From Pediococcus acidilactici DSM 20284 (GTDB lineage: Bacteria > Bacillota > Bacilli > Lactobacillales > Lactobacillaceae), in contig NZ_GL397067.1 of the NCBI RefSeq assembly GCF_000146325.1, positions 437,747 through 501,746 of the forward strand: DNA of 64,000 nucleotides. Direction: 5' to 3'. The notes under the pieces are model-generated. The model was not told the DNA's origin. It ran no database searches and saw only the letters and a list, made by a program, of their open reading frames with translations. Of this stretch, positions 17,299 to 27,330 are shown piece after piece. How positions within the stretch are numbered: position 1 is the stretch's first letter; the number at the start of each line of letters is the position of its first letter. Position numbers and translations under genes: made by a program.

Positions 17299-17880
17299 TT
17301 ATTTAATCAATTTTCGTTGTTTTAAAACTTCGCATAGGCTAACAAAATATAACTCATGCTCAACTTGATGAATTCTTTGTGCTAATCGCGGCACATCATC
17401 ATCGGGCAAAATAGGAACCGCCCGCTGCGCAATGATGGGGCCAGTATCAATTCCATCGTCAATCCAGTGCACGGTGACCCCGGTAACTTTTACGCCGTAT
17501 GCCAAAGCGTCTTCAATTCCGTGTCGTCCCGGAAAGGCAGGCAACAATGCGGGATGAATATTAATAATGGCCTGCGGGTAGGCTTCTAGTAGCACTTTCG
17601 TAATAATTTTCATGTAACCGGCTAACACAATTAGTTTTAAATCGTATTTTTGCAACTCGAGCAGAATTGCTTGTTCGTAAGCCGTTTTGTCGGCAAACTC
17701 GCCCAAACGGTGGGTCCAAACTGGAATCCCCAATCTGACCGCTTTTTCAACTACTGGTGCATCTGGTTGATCACAGACTAAACATGCAATGCGAATTGGT
17801 ACGTTAGTTTCTTCGATGTGGCGGGCAAGTGCAACAAAATTGGTGCCGGTCCCCGACGCAAATATTGCGATTTTAATCAT
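17299..17880 (-). CDS. purN: GAR formyltransferase PurN
   Basis: A 193-residue folate-dependent enzyme that formylates GAR with 10-formyl-THF. Visible: IAIFASGTGTNF (phosphate loop), INIHPALLPAFPGRHG with the catalytic Asn/His, and GVTVHWIDDGIDTGPII with the catalytic Asp. The ATG shares one base with the purM stop (TAATG), indicating translational coupling. Confidence 0.95.
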   Translation of the reverse strand: MIKIAIFASGTGTNFVALARHIEETNVPIRIACLVCDQPDAPVVEKAVRLGIPVWTHRLGEFADKTAYEQAILLELQKYDLKLIVLAGYMKIITKVLLEAYPQAIINIHPALLPAFPGRHGIEDALAYGVKVTGVTVHWIDDGIDTGPIIAQRAVPILPDDDVPRLAQRIHQVEHELYFVSLCEVLKQRKLIK

Positions 17881-18926
17881 TAATCAGCTCCTAAAAGTAC
17901 GACGGCTGGTGCATTTTCTGGGCGCCTCTTCACTTGGCCAATCTTAAAATACGGTTCTTTTTGGCAGTCGAGTTCGTCCTTTACTTGCTGATATTGCTGA
18001 GGGCTCACGGTTAACACCATGCCAATTCCCATATTGAAAGTTTGGTAACGGTCGGTTTGTGAAAGTTTTCCAAGCTTAGTGAGAACCTTAAAAATCGCTG
18101 GTTTAGGCCAACTAGCCAATTTTATTTCAGCCTGTTGGTTAGGTTGTAACATCCGCGGTACGTTTTCCAGTAAACCACCGCCCGTAATGTGAGCAATCCC
18201 GTTTAATAACCTTTTTTGTAATAGTGGCCGGATCACGTTGCCATATAACCGGGTCGGTTCCAAAAGTTCTTCGATTAATGGACGGGCGATCCCTGGCAAA
18301 TGGTCGTCAAATTGATAGTGGTGATCCGTGAAGAGAATTTTACGCACCAATGAGTAACCGTTACTATGTAAGCCAGTCGAAGGTAAACCAATCAAGTAAT
18401 CTCCTTCACTTACCATGGCTGAGTTGAGGAGATTACTTTTAGCAGCTAAACCAACCGCAAAGCCGGCTAAATCAAAATGCTGGTCTTGATAAAGTCCTGG
18501 CATCTCGGCCGTCTCTCCGCCTAATAACGGGATGGATTGGGCCTGGCAAGCTTTCAAAATCCCTTTTAAAATTGCGGCTGTTTGGTCGCTTTCTAAATGT
18601 GAAAACGCCAAATAATCTAAAAAGAATAGCGGTAATGCGCCCTGTGCCAACAAATCGTTAACGCACATTGCTACCAAATCTTGCCCTAACGATTCGACTT
18701 TTCCAGTTTGGGCAGCTAACAGCACTTTAGTTCCCACTCCGTCAGCCCCCGCCACTAAAGCTGGATCGTCTAATTGATCTTCGGAGAGTTGGTAACATCC
18801 GGCAAAATTGCCAATCCCATTTAGAATGTGGGGGCCTTGTTCACCAATTGCTTGCTTTAAGCCTTCAATAATTTCTTCGCCCGCAGCAATGTTTACTCCC
18901 GCTTGTTCATAAGCATTTTTGGTCAT
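17880..18926 (-). CDS. purM: AIR synthetase PurM
   Basis: A 348-residue ATP-dependent cyclase that turns FGAM into AIR. Visible: DGVGTKVLLA near residues 85-95, MCVNDLLAQGA, LLGGETAEMPG and HITGGGLLENVPR. It belongs to the PurM/PurL superfamily. Between purF (2-base gap) and purN (1-base overlap). Confidence 0.95.
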   Translation of the reverse strand: MTKNAYEQAGVNIAAGEEIIEGLKQAIGEQGPHILNGIGNFAGCYQLSEDQLDDPALVAGADGVGTKVLLAAQTGKVESLGQDLVAMCVNDLLAQGALPLFFLDYLAFSHLESDQTAAILKGILKACQAQSIPLLGGETAEMPGLYQDQHFDLAGFAVGLAAKSNLLNSAMVSEGDYLIGLPSTGLHSNGYSLVRKILFTDHHYQFDDHLPGIARPLIEELLEPTRLYGNVIRPLLQKRLLNGIAHITGGGLLENVPRMLQPNQQAEIKLASWPKPAIFKVLTKLGKLSQTDRYQTFNMGIGMVLTVSPQQYQQVKDELDCQKEPYFKIGQVKRRPENAPAVVLLGAD

Positions 18927-18928
18927 TA

Positions 18929-20398
18929 TTATTTCTCCTTTGCGACTCCCGTTGCCGATAACATAGTATCTTTTGCGGTTTTAGGAACTTCAAAATCGGC
19001 CGCGTAATCGTAAAGCGGCGTAGGATATTTTCCATCAAAGTACGCTACGCAAAGTCCGTCGTTAGAGGCATCTTGGTGTAAACCGATTGCGTCAATCAAA
19101 CCGGGCAAACTTAAAAAGTGCAACGAGTCCGCCCCGATTGCAACGCACATTTCCTTTACCGTGAGGTTTGCCGCCATTAATTCACGAGTATGTTCGATAT
19201 CAATTCCGTAAAAGCAAGGGTATTTCAACGGTGGTGAACTGATCATCAAATGCACCGCTTTAGCCCCCGCTTTTTTCAACATTTTTACAATGTACTTGCT
19301 GGTGGTCCCCCGAACAAGCGAGTCGTCAACGAGGGCTACCTTTTTCCCCGCAACTACCGCGGATAACACTGTCAACTTCATCTCGACCCCCTGTTCACGT
19401 AACTTAGGGGTGGGTTGAATAAACGTGCGGCTGCTGTACTGATTTTTAATCAGGCCCATTTCATTTGGGACCCCCAACTGCTCCGCCACTCCTGCCGCTG
19501 CTGATAGCGAAGAATTGGGTACCCCGACGACAATGTCCACGTCTAACGGATTTTCTTGGGCTAATCGCTTACCCATTCGTTGTCGCGCGCGATGGACGTT
19601 CACCCCGTAAAGATTCGAATCTGGACGGGCGAAATAAATAAATTCCATCGAACAAATTGCTAGCTGAGTCTCGGTCGTAAAATGGCTAATTTTAATTCCC
19701 TGGTCGTCAATTTGGACTAGTTCGCCAGGTTCTACGTCCCGAACAAACTCGGCACCCACCGCCGTTAACGCACAAGTTTCACTTGCGATCACGAATGCGC
19801 CATTAGCTAATTGTCCAATCACCAAAGGCCGGAAACCATTGGGATCCAATGCTGCGTATAAAGCATTTTCCGTAAGAATTAGGTACGCGAACCCGCCCTT
19901 AATTTGTCGCAAACTAGCCTTTAATTTTTCACTAAAGCTCGCCTGCTTTTGGTGCTGAATGAGGTGCATTAGAACTTCGGTATCCGAATTGGATTGAAAA
20001 ATTGCGCCCTGCTCTTCTAATTGGTGGCGCAGTGTAATTGCATTTGTCAAATTACCATTATGGGCCATCGCCACGTCCCCTTGTAGATAGTGGAAAAGCA
20101 GCGGCTGAACATTTTCAACCCCGCGGCTTCCAGCCGTACCGTAACGGACATGGCCAATTGCACTGCGCCCAATTAAGTTCGTTAAGTCATCCGGGTTACT
20201 GAATACGTCCGCTAAAAGACCTAGGCCTTTGTGGATGGCAAATTTTCCCGTGGGAGTACGGGTTACGATGCCCGCCCCCTCTTGCCCGCGATGCTGTAAG
20301 CTGTGTAATCCGATATACGTTCGTTGCGCTGCATCAGGATCTCGCCAAACCCCAAAAATGCCGCATTCTTCATTGAGTCCCTTTAATTCAGTTGCCAT
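18929..20398 (-). CDS. purF: Amidophosphoribosyltransferase PurF
   Basis: The committed step of purine synthesis: PRPP plus glutamine to phosphoribosylamine. With ATG 20398 the protein has 489 residues. [10 protein letters not shown] places the N-terminal nucleophile at Cys12 after an 11-residue propeptide, normal for PurF. The glutaminase part has [12 protein letters not shown] and the PRPP loop is [17 protein letters not shown] 20398 has AAGGAAG at good distance; an upstream in-frame TTG at 20416 is less likely. It overlaps the end of purL by 16 bases. Confidence 0.95.
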   Translation of the reverse strand: MATELKGLNEECGIFGVWRDPDAAQRTYIGLHSLQHRGQEGAGIVTRTPTGKFAIHKGLGLLADVFSNPDDLTNLIGRSAIGHVRYGTAGSRGVENVQPLLFHYLQGDVAMAHNGNLTNAITLRHQLEEQGAIFQSNSDTEVLMHLIQHQKQASFSEKLKASLRQIKGGFAYLILTENALYAALDPNGFRPLVIGQLANGAFVIASETCALTAVGAEFVRDVEPGELVQIDDQGIKISHFTTETQLAICSMEFIYFARPDSNLYGVNVHRARQRMGKRLAQENPLDVDIVVGVPNSSLSAAAGVAEQLGVPNEMGLIKNQYSSRTFIQPTPKLREQGVEMKLTVLSAVVAGKKVALVDDSLVRGTTSKYIVKMLKKAGAKAVHLMISSPPLKYPCFYGIDIEHTRELMAANLTVKEMCVAIGADSLHFLSLPGLIDAIGLHQDASNDGLCVAYFDGKYPTPLYDYAADFEVPKTAKDTMLSATGVAKEK

Positions 20399-22587
20399 GC
20401 GAGTGCTTCCTTCCAACTAGTTTCGGCCGCCGTTAAATCAACATCCAACATGTCATCAGTGGTTAAGATTTTAAGCCGATCACCCCCTACGCGCCCTAAT
20501 AGCGTCGCTTTGCCAGCAGTTTTAGCTTCAAAATGCTCCCGGTTTGCTGGCGTAACGGTTACGAGGAATCGCGATTGGTTTTCAGCAAATAATTCGGCGG
20601 CCGCTAAGTCAGTTTGCACGTTAAACCCAATTTCTCCTGCGAAGGCACTTTCTGCGAGGGCGATCGCTAATCCACCTTCTGCCAAATCGTGCACACTAGC
20701 CAAAAGTCCTTCATGAATTAGGTCGCTTACTAAGCGTTGTTGGTCAATTTCGTATTGCAAATCAAAGTCGAACAGTTTACCTTCCACGTGGCCTAATTGC
20801 ATTTTTTGGAGTTCACTACCGTTTAAGGCATCCGTAGTTTCGCCTAAAACATAAATCAAATCACCCGTTTGTTTAAAATCTAAGGTGGTTATCCAAGCTG
20901 GATCTTCAATTATTCCGACCATGCCCACCATGGGAGTAGGATAAATTGGTTGCCGATTAAATTCGTTGTACAGTGAAACGTTGCCCGAAATCACGGGAGT
21001 ATCAAAAACATCGCAGGCCGCGGCCATTCCATTAATGGCTTGGGCTAATTCGTAGTAACTTTCCGGATCCTCTGGGCTCCCAAAATTCAGGCAATCGGTA
21101 ATTGCTAAAGGCTTTCCTCCCGTTGCCACCACGTTGCGGGCCGCTTCACTAACGGCAATTTGTCCGCCGAGGTAAGGATCCAAGTATAAGTAACGGGGAT
21201 TCGCGTCGGTAGTCATTGCGAGTGCTTTTTGGGTCCCGCGGATTCGAACCACAGCAGCGTCACTTTGGACGGTTGAAATCGTGTTAGTTTGTACCTGTGC
21301 ATCGTAGCGTTCAAAGATTGCTTCTTTATTAGCAATCGTGGCTTGACGCAACATGGCATTAAAAGTTGCCGTTAAATCCTTAATTTGCGGTTGAAATTGC
21401 TTTCCATCGCTCTTGACACGTTGCGGTTTTTGGCTTGGCCGATGATAAGTCGGTGCTTCATCAACTAACGCATGAATTGGGACATCGGCTACGGTGGTCC
21501 CTTTAAAAATCAGTTGATATCGCTGGTCTTCGGTAACCTCCCCAATTTTTACAGCGGTACTATCATATTTTGCAAAAATTTCCTCTACTTCACGTTCGTG
21601 CCCCTGCTTAACGCAGAGCAACATCCGTTCTTGGGATTCAGAAAGCATTAATTCGTAGGGAGACATGTCTGCTTCACGTTGAGGAACCAAGTCAAGATCC
21701 AAGCGCATCCCAAATCCCGCTTTGGCCCCCATTTCCGCTGATGAGGAAACTAAGCCTGCCGCCCCCATATCTTGGATCCCTACTAACCATTCGGCATGGT
21801 TATGGATTAATTCTAAGCAAGCTTCCATTAACTGTTTTTCAGCAAACGGATCCCCAACCTGGACCGCCGACCGTTGTGTAGTCTGTGCATCATTAAATTC
21901 AGTGGAAGCAAAAATAGCGCCTTGAATCCCATCTCGACCAGTTTTAGCGCCCACATAATAGATTGAATTGCCGACCCCAGCGGCAGCTCCCCGTTGTTGG
22001 TCAGTGACGTTCAACAAGCCCACGCACATGGCGTTCATCACTGGGTTATTCTGGTAAATTGCATCAAAAGTCGTTTCTCCGCCAACCGTGGGAATCCCCA
22101 TGCAATTACCGTAGTTGCCAATTCCCGCTACGGTTTGGTCCACTAAGAATTTTGTCCGGGCGTCAGTCAATTCACCAAAATGCAGACTATCCATTAACGC
22201 AATTGGTCGAGCGCCCATGGAAAAAATATCTCGAATAATGCCGCCCACGCCGGTTGCCGCACCTTGATAAGGTTCCACTGCCGTAGGATGATTATGACTT
22301 TCGGCTTTAAAAACTACCGCCTGCCCGCCGCCAATATCGACAATGCCAGCACCTTCTCCCGGTCCCTGTAATATTTGCTGACCCGTTGTGGGAAATTGTT
22401 TTAAAAGTGGCTTAGAGTTTTTATACGCACAATGCTCACTCCACATGGCAGCAAATAATCCTGTTTCAGTGAAGTTAGGGAGTCGACCCAGCGTGTTCCT
22501 GATTTGGTTAAATTCGTCTTCGCTTAGTCCCCACTGGATATATAATTTTTGATCCCAAATTTCGGTCGGTGTTAATTCCGTCATCAT
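20383..22587 (-). CDS. purL: FGAM synthase large subunit PurL
   Basis: A 734-residue subunit that forms FGAM from FGAR and ammonia. This is the small-type PurL of Gram-positives, working with separate PurQ and PurS, both just upstream. Motifs: [53 protein letters not shown] and the second half with [14 protein letters not shown]. Start ATG-ATG after GGGGAG. Length is typical. Confidence 0.95.
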   Translation of the reverse strand: MMTELTPTEIWDQKLYIQWGLSEDEFNQIRNTLGRLPNFTETGLFAAMWSEHCAYKNSKPLLKQFPTTGQQILQGPGEGAGIVDIGGGQAVVFKAESHNHPTAVEPYQGAATGVGGIIRDIFSMGARPIALMDSLHFGELTDARTKFLVDQTVAGIGNYGNCMGIPTVGGETTFDAIYQNNPVMNAMCVGLLNVTDQQRGAAAGVGNSIYYVGAKTGRDGIQGAIFASTEFNDAQTTQRSAVQVGDPFAEKQLMEACLELIHNHAEWLVGIQDMGAAGLVSSSAEMGAKAGFGMRLDLDLVPQREADMSPYELMLSESQERMLLCVKQGHEREVEEIFAKYDSTAVKIGEVTEDQRYQLIFKGTTVADVPIHALVDEAPTYHRPSQKPQRVKSDGKQFQPQIKDLTATFNAMLRQATIANKEAIFERYDAQVQTNTISTVQSDAAVVRIRGTQKALAMTTDANPRYLYLDPYLGGQIAVSEAARNVVATGGKPLAITDCLNFGSPEDPESYYELAQAINGMAAACDVFDTPVISGNVSLYNEFNRQPIYPTPMVGMVGIIEDPAWITTLDFKQTGDLIYVLGETTDALNGSELQKMQLGHVEGKLFDFDLQYEIDQQRLVSDLIHEGLLASVHDLAEGGLAIALAESAFAGEIGFNVQTDLAAAELFAENQSRFLVTVTPANREHFEAKTAGKATLLGRVGGDRLKILTTDDMLDVDLTAAETSWKEALAWQLN

Positions 22588-22604
22588 CGCAAAATCTCCC
22601 CTTA

Positions 22605-23279
22605 TTAAACGTGTTGCGTGATACTAGCAACTAAACTTTGGAACAATATTTTCCCGTCCGTCCCCCCTAAAACTGCTTCACTAGCTCGTTCCGGATGGGG
22701 CATTAGTCCGAGGACGTTGCCCCCTTGGTTAGTAATTCCGGCAATGTTATCAGTACTGCCGTTAGGGTTGTTTACGTAACGCAGAACAATTTGGTTGTGT
22801 TCCTTCAAATCTTGTAAAGTTGTTTCATCACAATAATAGTTTCCTTCACCGTGAGCGATGGGGAACGTTACGGTTTGCTTTAAACTAAATTGGCGGGTAA
22901 ACGGCGTTTGACAATTTTCAACAACCAATTTTTGGGGTCGGCAAATAAAATTTAAGCTCTCATTAGGATGCAATGCTCCGGGTAAAAGCCCGGCTTCCGT
23001 TAAAATTTGAAAGCCATTGCAGACCCCGATCACTGGTTTTCCAGCTTCCGCAAATTCTTGCACCGCGGACATGATGGGCGAAAAACGGGCAATTGCGCCG
23101 CTCCGGAGGTAATCACCGTACGAAAAGCCTCCCGGAATTAAGACGGCGCTGGTTTCAGCTGGTAAAACAGTCTCACGATAATCCACAAAACTCGGGGTGA
23201 CCTTAAGGACGTCTCGTAAAACGTAATACATATCCCAGTCACAATTGGAGCCTGGAAAACGAAGGATGCTATATATCAT
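22605..23279 (-). CDS. purQ: FGAM synthase glutaminase subunit PurQ
   Basis: A 224-residue class I glutaminase that feeds ammonia to PurL. Visible: [10 protein letters not shown], the nucleophile elbow [11 protein letters not shown] (Cys near residue 87), [10 protein letters not shown] and [10 protein letters not shown] with the catalytic His/Glu. ATG overlaps the purS stop by four bases. Confidence 0.95.
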   Translation of the reverse strand: MIYSILRFPGSNCDWDMYYVLRDVLKVTPSFVDYRETVLPAETSAVLIPGGFSYGDYLRSGAIARFSPIMSAVQEFAEAGKPVIGVCNGFQILTEAGLLPGALHPNESLNFICRPQKLVVENCQTPFTRQFSLKQTVTFPIAHGEGNYYCDETTLQDLKEHNQIVLRYVNNPNGSTDNIAGITNQGGNVLGLMPHPERASEAVLGGTDGKILFQSLVASITQHV

Positions 23280-23536
23280 TTTTCGTCCTCCTGATCGTCT
23301 TGAATCTCAAACCGGTAAGTTTCCATGTTAACGTTAGCTAATAATTCATCACACATTTTTTGGACTTGTTCGTTAATTTTTTGTCCGCCATCGGCCACCT
23401 GGATTTCGAAATATTTTCCCACCGACACTTTTTGGACCTCTTGATAATTCAAATGATGAAGCGCTTTTTTAATGGCGGCTCCCTGAGGATCCAAAATAGA
23501 TTCTTTATAAGTTACGTAAACTTTAGCTTTGTACAT
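23276..23536 (-). CDS. purS: FGAM synthase subunit PurS
   Basis: An 86-residue structural subunit that bridges PurQ and PurL ([20 protein letters not shown] at the start). Overlaps purC by 14 bases and purQ by 4. Typical length. Confidence 0.93.
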   Translation of the reverse strand: MYKAKVYVTYKESILDPQGAAIKKALHHLNYQEVQKVSVGKYFEIQVADGGQKINEQVQKMCDELLANVNMETYRFEIQDDQEDEK

Positions 23537-24257
23537 GCGCTTCCTCCCGTGAATTTATTAAACGCCGGAGTACCTCTTGATAAACCGTCACCAGATTACC
23601 CGTTTTTTTGCGAAAAACGTCCTTATCTAAGGAAGTTTTGGTGGTTAGGTCTACCAACCGGCAAGAATCGGGTGAGATTTCGTCTGCAAGCATAATTTTT
23701 CCATCTGCGGTTTTGCCAAATTCAACCTTAAAGTCCACCAGTTGCAAACGAGCCTGCCGAAATCGTTCCTTTAATAGCCGATTAATTTGAAGTGCTAAGT
23801 TTTCGAGGATTTCACCTTCTGCATAACTAATAATTTTCAAAGAAACAGCTTGATTAGTGTTGATGAATGGATCGTCCAATTCGTCAGATTTATAAAAAAA
23901 TTCCACAATCGGCTGATCGAACTCTCGTAAATACGGCACCGCAAATTTTCGCTGAAAACTGCCCGCTGCTGCATTACGTACGACTACCTCTAGTGGAATA
24001 ATGTCTACTTTGTAATTTAATTGTTCGGTATCGGAAATTTTTTTAATAAAGTCCGTATGAATCCCTTTTGCACCTAGCATTTCAAAGAGGATACAATCGA
24101 TCTGATTATTCAAAGCTCCCTTGCCAATAACTTGCTCTCTCCGTTTACCATTTAACGCCGTTGCTTGATCCAGGTACTCAACCCACACCACGTCTTCCTC
24201 ATCCGTCCTATACAATCGTTTAGCTTTACCCTCTTTAATTAACGTCGTTTTCTTCAT
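23523..24257 (-). CDS. purC: SAICAR synthetase PurC
   Basis: A 244-residue ligase joining CAIR and aspartate with ATP. Visible: LIKEGKAKRLYRTDEED, KGALNNQI, VVVRNAAAGSFQRKF and LADEISPDSCRLVD. Overlaps the end of purK by 23 bases and the start of purS by 14; tight packing suggests coupled translation. The C-terminal tail is slightly shorter and more basic than usual but the core is complete. Confidence 0.95.
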   Translation of the reverse strand: MKKTTLIKEGKAKRLYRTDEEDVVWVEYLDQATALNGKRREQVIGKGALNNQIDCILFEMLGAKGIHTDFIKKISDTEQLNYKVDIIPLEVVVRNAAAGSFQRKFAVPYLREFDQPIVEFFYKSDELDDPFINTNQAVSLKIISYAEGEILENLALQINRLLKERFRQARLQLVDFKVEFGKTADGKIMLADEISPDSCRLVDLTTKTSLDKDVFRKKTGNLVTVYQEVLRRLINSREEAHVQS

Positions 24258-25395
24258 TGCTAATCTCCCAAATCTTTTCCGCTTGAATTGAACCTAAGCT
24301 TGGTTGCAGTTCTCCTAACAAGGTAATGTGCCCCATCTTCCGATTCACCCGACTTTCCGCTTTGCCATAATCGTGAAAATGCCAATGCGGCCGTTGTGCT
24401 AGCTTTTGGCGGGCTAATGTTAAATGTTGCCCGAGTAAATTGACCATCACTGCGGGGGCGTGTTGCGTAATTTTCGGTATTTCAAGTCCACAGATACTGC
24501 GAACGTGGGCTTCAAATTGTGAAATGTTACATGCTTCAATCGAGTAATGTCCCGAATTATGGGGACGGGGTGCTAATTCATTCACTAACAAACGCTCATC
24601 AGCTAACATGAAGAATTCAATCCCCAATACTCCTCGTAAACATAAACCTTGCGCAATTTGGCGAGCAATTTTTTGTGCTTTTTGCTGAACCTCTTTCGTT
24701 ACCCGTGCCGGGACAATGCTTTGATGGAGAATATGGTTGTGATGGATATTTTCCGCTACTGGAAAACATCGCACCTGGCCATCCCGGCTTCGCGTCACCA
24801 TTACCGATAATTCTTTGCTGAATTTCTGACGCTTTTCCAAAATGCACGGTGTTTGGGATGCTAAACTCCGGCCCGCTGGCAAATCGTCCTCCGAATTAAT
24901 ATCTTGCTGACCATGCCCGTCATAACCGCCCTCACAAGATTTTAAAATGCAAGGGTACCCTAGCTTAGTAATCGCGTCATTTAGCTCGGTTGGATTGCTG
25001 ACGGGTTGATAAGGCGTTACCGGGAGGTCGTGGCTAGCAAGAAAATGTTTTTCGCGAAGACGATCACTAGTTACGTATAGTAAATTAGTCCCTTGCGGAA
25101 GAGCCGCTAACTTTTGTGTAGCCTCCAAGCTAGCTAAATCGACATTTTCAAATTCATAAGTTAAAACATCGCTACGTTCGGCCATCTTTAATAGGGCTTG
25201 CTGGTCGTTATAAGCGGCCACAATTTGAAAATCACTAACCTGACCAGCCGGACAGTTAGGGGTCGGATCTAAAATACCCACCTTATACCCCATTGCTTTG
25301 GCAGCCAGAGCGATCATCTGTCCTAATTGGCCGCCGCCAATAATTCCAATCGTTGCTGGCGGTAGGTATACACCCGCTTCACCACTGCTTTTCAC
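24235..25395 (-). CDS. purK: N5-carboxyaminoimidazole ribonucleotide synthase PurK
   Basis: An ATP-grasp enzyme that carboxylates AIR to N5-CAIR. I choose the GTG at 25395 because AGGAGG lies nine bases upstream, giving 386 residues; the longer open frame to 25434 has a non-family leader. Visible: TIGIIGGGQLGQMIALAA, LTYEFENVDL, PCILKSCEGGYDGHGQ and LVNELAPRPHNSGH. Overlaps purE's stop by 17 bases. Confidence 0.93.
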   Translation of the reverse strand: MKSSGEAGVYLPPATIGIIGGGQLGQMIALAAKAMGYKVGILDPTPNCPAGQVSDFQIVAAYNDQQALLKMAERSDVLTYEFENVDLASLEATQKLAALPQGTNLLYVTSDRLREKHFLASHDLPVTPYQPVSNPTELNDAITKLGYPCILKSCEGGYDGHGQQDINSEDDLPAGRSLASQTPCILEKRQKFSKELSVMVTRSRDGQVRCFPVAENIHHNHILHQSIVPARVTKEVQQKAQKIARQIAQGLCLRGVLGIEFFMLADERLLVNELAPRPHNSGHYSIEACNISQFEAHVRSICGLEIPKITQHAPAVMVNLLGQHLTLARQKLAQRPHWHFHDYGKAESRVNRKMGHITLLGELQPSLGSIQAEKIWEISNEENDVN

Positions 25396-25861
25396 TATTC
25401 TGGGCCTCCTGGGTTTGTTCTTGCCGAAATTCAATCATTTTTTTAGCAAGCCGCGGCTCGGTAATCGCTAAAATTTCGATTGCCAGTAAAGCTGCATTTT
25501 TAGCCCCGGCCTCTCCAATTGCCGTGGTTGCTACCGGTACTCCGCTGGGCATCTGCACAATCGACAATAAAGAGTCCAAGCCGTGCAACGCATGACTTTC
25601 AATCGGGACGCCCACCACCGGCAAAATGGTGTTGGCCGCTAACATTCCTGGTAAATGTGCAGCTCCACCAGCTCCCGCAATTATTACCCCATAACCATCT
25701 TTTTGAGCTTGCCTGCCAAATTTTTGAAGTTCACTAGGCATCCGATGCGCTGAAATTACGTGTCGCTCATAAGCCACCTCAAACTTATCAAGCATCGCTG
25801 CCGTTTCCTTCATCGTGGGCCAATCGGAAATTGATCCCATCACTACCGCAATTTTTTTCAT
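25379..25861 (-). CDS. purE: N5-CAIR mutase PurE
   Basis: A 160-residue enzyme converting N5-CAIR to CAIR. Visible: VVMGSISDWPTMKE, VISAHRMP with the catalytic His and GVIIAGAGGAAHLPGM. ATG 25861 follows AAAGGAG; the open frame extends five codons further to a TTG that is not the start. First gene of the operon, about 45 bases downstream of the -10 element. Confidence 0.95.
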   Translation of the reverse strand: MKKIAVVMGSISDWPTMKETAAMLDKFEVAYERHVISAHRMPSELQKFGRQAQKDGYGVIIAGAGGAAHLPGMLAANTILPVVGVPIESHALHGLDSLLSIVQMPSGVPVATTAIGEAGAKNAALLAIEILAITEPRLAKKMIEFRQEQTQEAQNSEKQW

Positions 25862-25905
25862 AACAGCTCCTTTCAAACAAAAAAACTTGGTTAGTTTTCA
25901 CGTTT

Positions 25906-25934
25906 AGTGTACCAACTTAGTTAACTTTAATCAA
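25906..25934 (-). promoter_or_regulatory. Promoter of the purine operon
   Basis: On the minus strand -35 TTGATT (25929-25934), 17-bp spacer, -10 TACACT (25906-25911), ahead of purE. PurR boxes lie just upstream. Confidence 0.75.
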
Positions 25935-25937
25935 CGC

Positions 25938-25986
25938 TTTATACGAACTATTTTTATTTAATTTCATTTTATAGTTCGTTTATAAC
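25938..25986. promoter_or_regulatory. Paired PurR boxes
   Basis: Two inverted copies of ACGAACTAT (core CGAAC at 25944-25948 and GTTCG at 25974-25978) in AT-rich flanks, directly upstream of the pur -35. This fits the two-box PurR operators of Bacillus and lactobacilli, where PRPP relieves or activates. Inferred from motif and position. Confidence 0.8.
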
Positions 25987-26036
25987 TCTTAAAAAGAGAT
26001 ATATCATCATTAATCATCCGAATTATACATAAAGAC

Positions 26037-26078
26037 CTCCCCAATCAACACTAACCGTTGCTCGAGGAGGTCCAATAT
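26037..26078. other. Long hairpin of unknown role
   Basis: GACCTCC..GGAGGTC (7 bp) encloses an inner CAAC/GTTG pair. It lies in the gap upstream of the pur operon. On the minus strand it overlaps the 3' end of a 53-codon frame (26184-26023) that has AAAGGGA before its ATG and begins MHTLLVELVV, vaguely like Fst-type toxins. Could be a small-RNA terminator; evidence is thin. Confidence 0.3.
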
Positions 26079-26253
26079 AAAGTATGGTGAAAATAATTTT
26101 TGAATAAGTGCTTAAAAATAAGGTCCCGAAACTGGGTCTGGAGAAAAAAACATTCACCACTAACTCAACTAATAAAGTATGCATCCGTAGGTCCCTTTAA
26201 GTTATTATTTAGTAACTAATCATCAAAAAAGTTGCATCACTAATCTTAAGGTA

Positions 26254-26430
26254 CTACCCACCTATTTTTACTTGGCCGCTAGCAACTTGCATTTTTTGAG
26301 CAGCCACTAGTAAAAGTTTTTCCGTTCCAACTGCCGACGACTTTGCGTCAGCGAATACGCGCCCGCTGTTAACCAGTGGCCCTAAACTTCTTAAAATCAC
26401 GGCCAGCGTTAATAAATCTTTTTGTCCCAT
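26254..26430 (-). CDS. Small protein of unknown function, cre-controlled
   Basis: A 58-residue frame with ATG 26430 and GAAGGGA at good spacing. It begins MGQKDLLTLAVILRSLGP and ends ASGQVKIGG; moderately hydrophobic N-terminal half, no cysteines, predicted mostly helical. A TATAAT (26460-26465) and a perfect cre site (26468-26482) sit just upstream, so it is likely transcribed and under CcpA control. I recognise no family. The good ribosome site, promoter and operator together support a real gene. Confidence 0.55.
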   Translation of the reverse strand: MGQKDLLTLAVILRSLGPLVNSGRVFADAKSSAVGTEKLLLVAAQKMQVASGQVKIGG

Positions 26431-26459
26431 ATTGATCCCTTCTTTCTTAATTTTAAAGT

Positions 26460-26482
26460 ATTATATATGTGAACGCTTTCAT
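26460..26482 (-). promoter_or_regulatory. cre site and -10 of the 58-residue gene
   Basis: Minus-strand ATGAAAGCGTTCACA (26468-26482) matches the CcpA cre consensus WTGNAANCGNWNNCW at every position and sits just upstream of -10 TATAAT (26460-26465), where CcpA binding would block transcription. The -35 is poor. Confidence 0.7.
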
Positions 26483-26701
26483 TTTATCGTGGATACTTCT
26501 GGGACGCAAATAATAACTATCGTCAATTTCTTATACTTAGCCATCCAACTCTTTCAAGTTCACTTATTTAAATAAGCCCTCCTACCTCTCATCAAGAAGA
26601 AACGCGATTCACACCATCTTCACAGCAAAGATTCTTTACTATTGCTAAATCATTTTCTAACTGCTAACCAAACCATTCCACTACATCCTAATCCAGTAAC
26701 G

Positions 26702-26920
26702 CTAAATATAATCTGCCTCCAATGTATTACGTTTAGGAAGACCTAGCACGGGATTTAAATTATGTCTATGGGAAGCAACCACGCTAAACACCACGCAAAA
26801 AATAAAAATTAGCCACCACCGTTTGCTTAAAAAATCCCAAAAAGTCATCCCCGTCCGGGCTCTTTGAACCCGTAATTTTTTGGCAGGGACTTCCCGATCC
26901 CGGATCAACGCGTCTAAACT
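26702..26920 (-). pseudogene. Fragment of an unidentified membrane protein
   Basis: A frame without its own RBS, open from the end of the upstream DUF4260-like fragment, reads ISLDALIRDREVPAKK, then RARTGMTFWDFLSKRWW and a hydrophobic helix (LIFIFCVVFSVVAS). It looks like the C-terminal end of a larger membrane protein fused by deletion to the fragment before it. Family not recognised. Confidence 0.4.
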
Positions 26921-27077
26921 AATTCGGGGAAATCAGGTAGCCTAAAGCTCCCACATCAAATATTAAAAATGTCGCCAGTAAAAAAAGTAGGTTTACCCTA
27001 GCTTTAACAAAAACGATTCCTAAAACCGCTAACAATAACAAATATTCTAATTTAGATGCCCACGTTTTAAAGACCAT
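26919..27077 (-). pseudogene. DUF4260-like membrane protein, N-terminal fragment
   Basis: 52 residues from ATG 27077: LEYLLLLAVLGIVF, then FLLATFLIFDVGALGYLISP. This matches the first half of DUF4260 proteins (about 115 residues, several helices), including the D-(x)3-LGY motif. It ends abruptly and runs into unrelated coding sequence, so the C-terminal half is deleted. Confidence 0.5.
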
Positions 27078-27101
27078 TACTCACGCTCGCTTTTTCAAAG
27101 A

Positions 27102-27269
27102 TCACCCTAATTTTTTCAAATCCTCCTGAGAAATAAAAAGAGTCACTTCACCAGTTTCCTTATTAACCTTAGCTTTTACTTCCACACCATGGGCAAAGAA
27201 AGTTGGCTTGCCAACGTCAATTCTTAAGTATTGATTGCCATAGCATAACACTTGATAAAGTTTTTCCAT
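27102..27269 (-). CDS. Small conserved-looking protein of unknown function
   Basis: A 55-residue frame with ATG 27269 and a strong GGAGGAG ribosome site. It reads MEKLYQVLCYGNQYLRI at the start and VNKETGEVTLFISQEDL at the end; a compact alpha/beta domain without membrane segment. Intact in a region where the neighbours are broken. Function unknown. Confidence 0.6.
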   Translation of the reverse strand: MEKLYQVLCYGNQYLRIDVGKPTFFAHGVEVKAKVNKETGEVTLFISQEDLKKLG

Positions 27270-27330
27270 TATTATCTCCTCCGTTAATCGAGTCTAAAAA
27301 AAATTATTAGCCATCAAGGTAATCCCCAGC

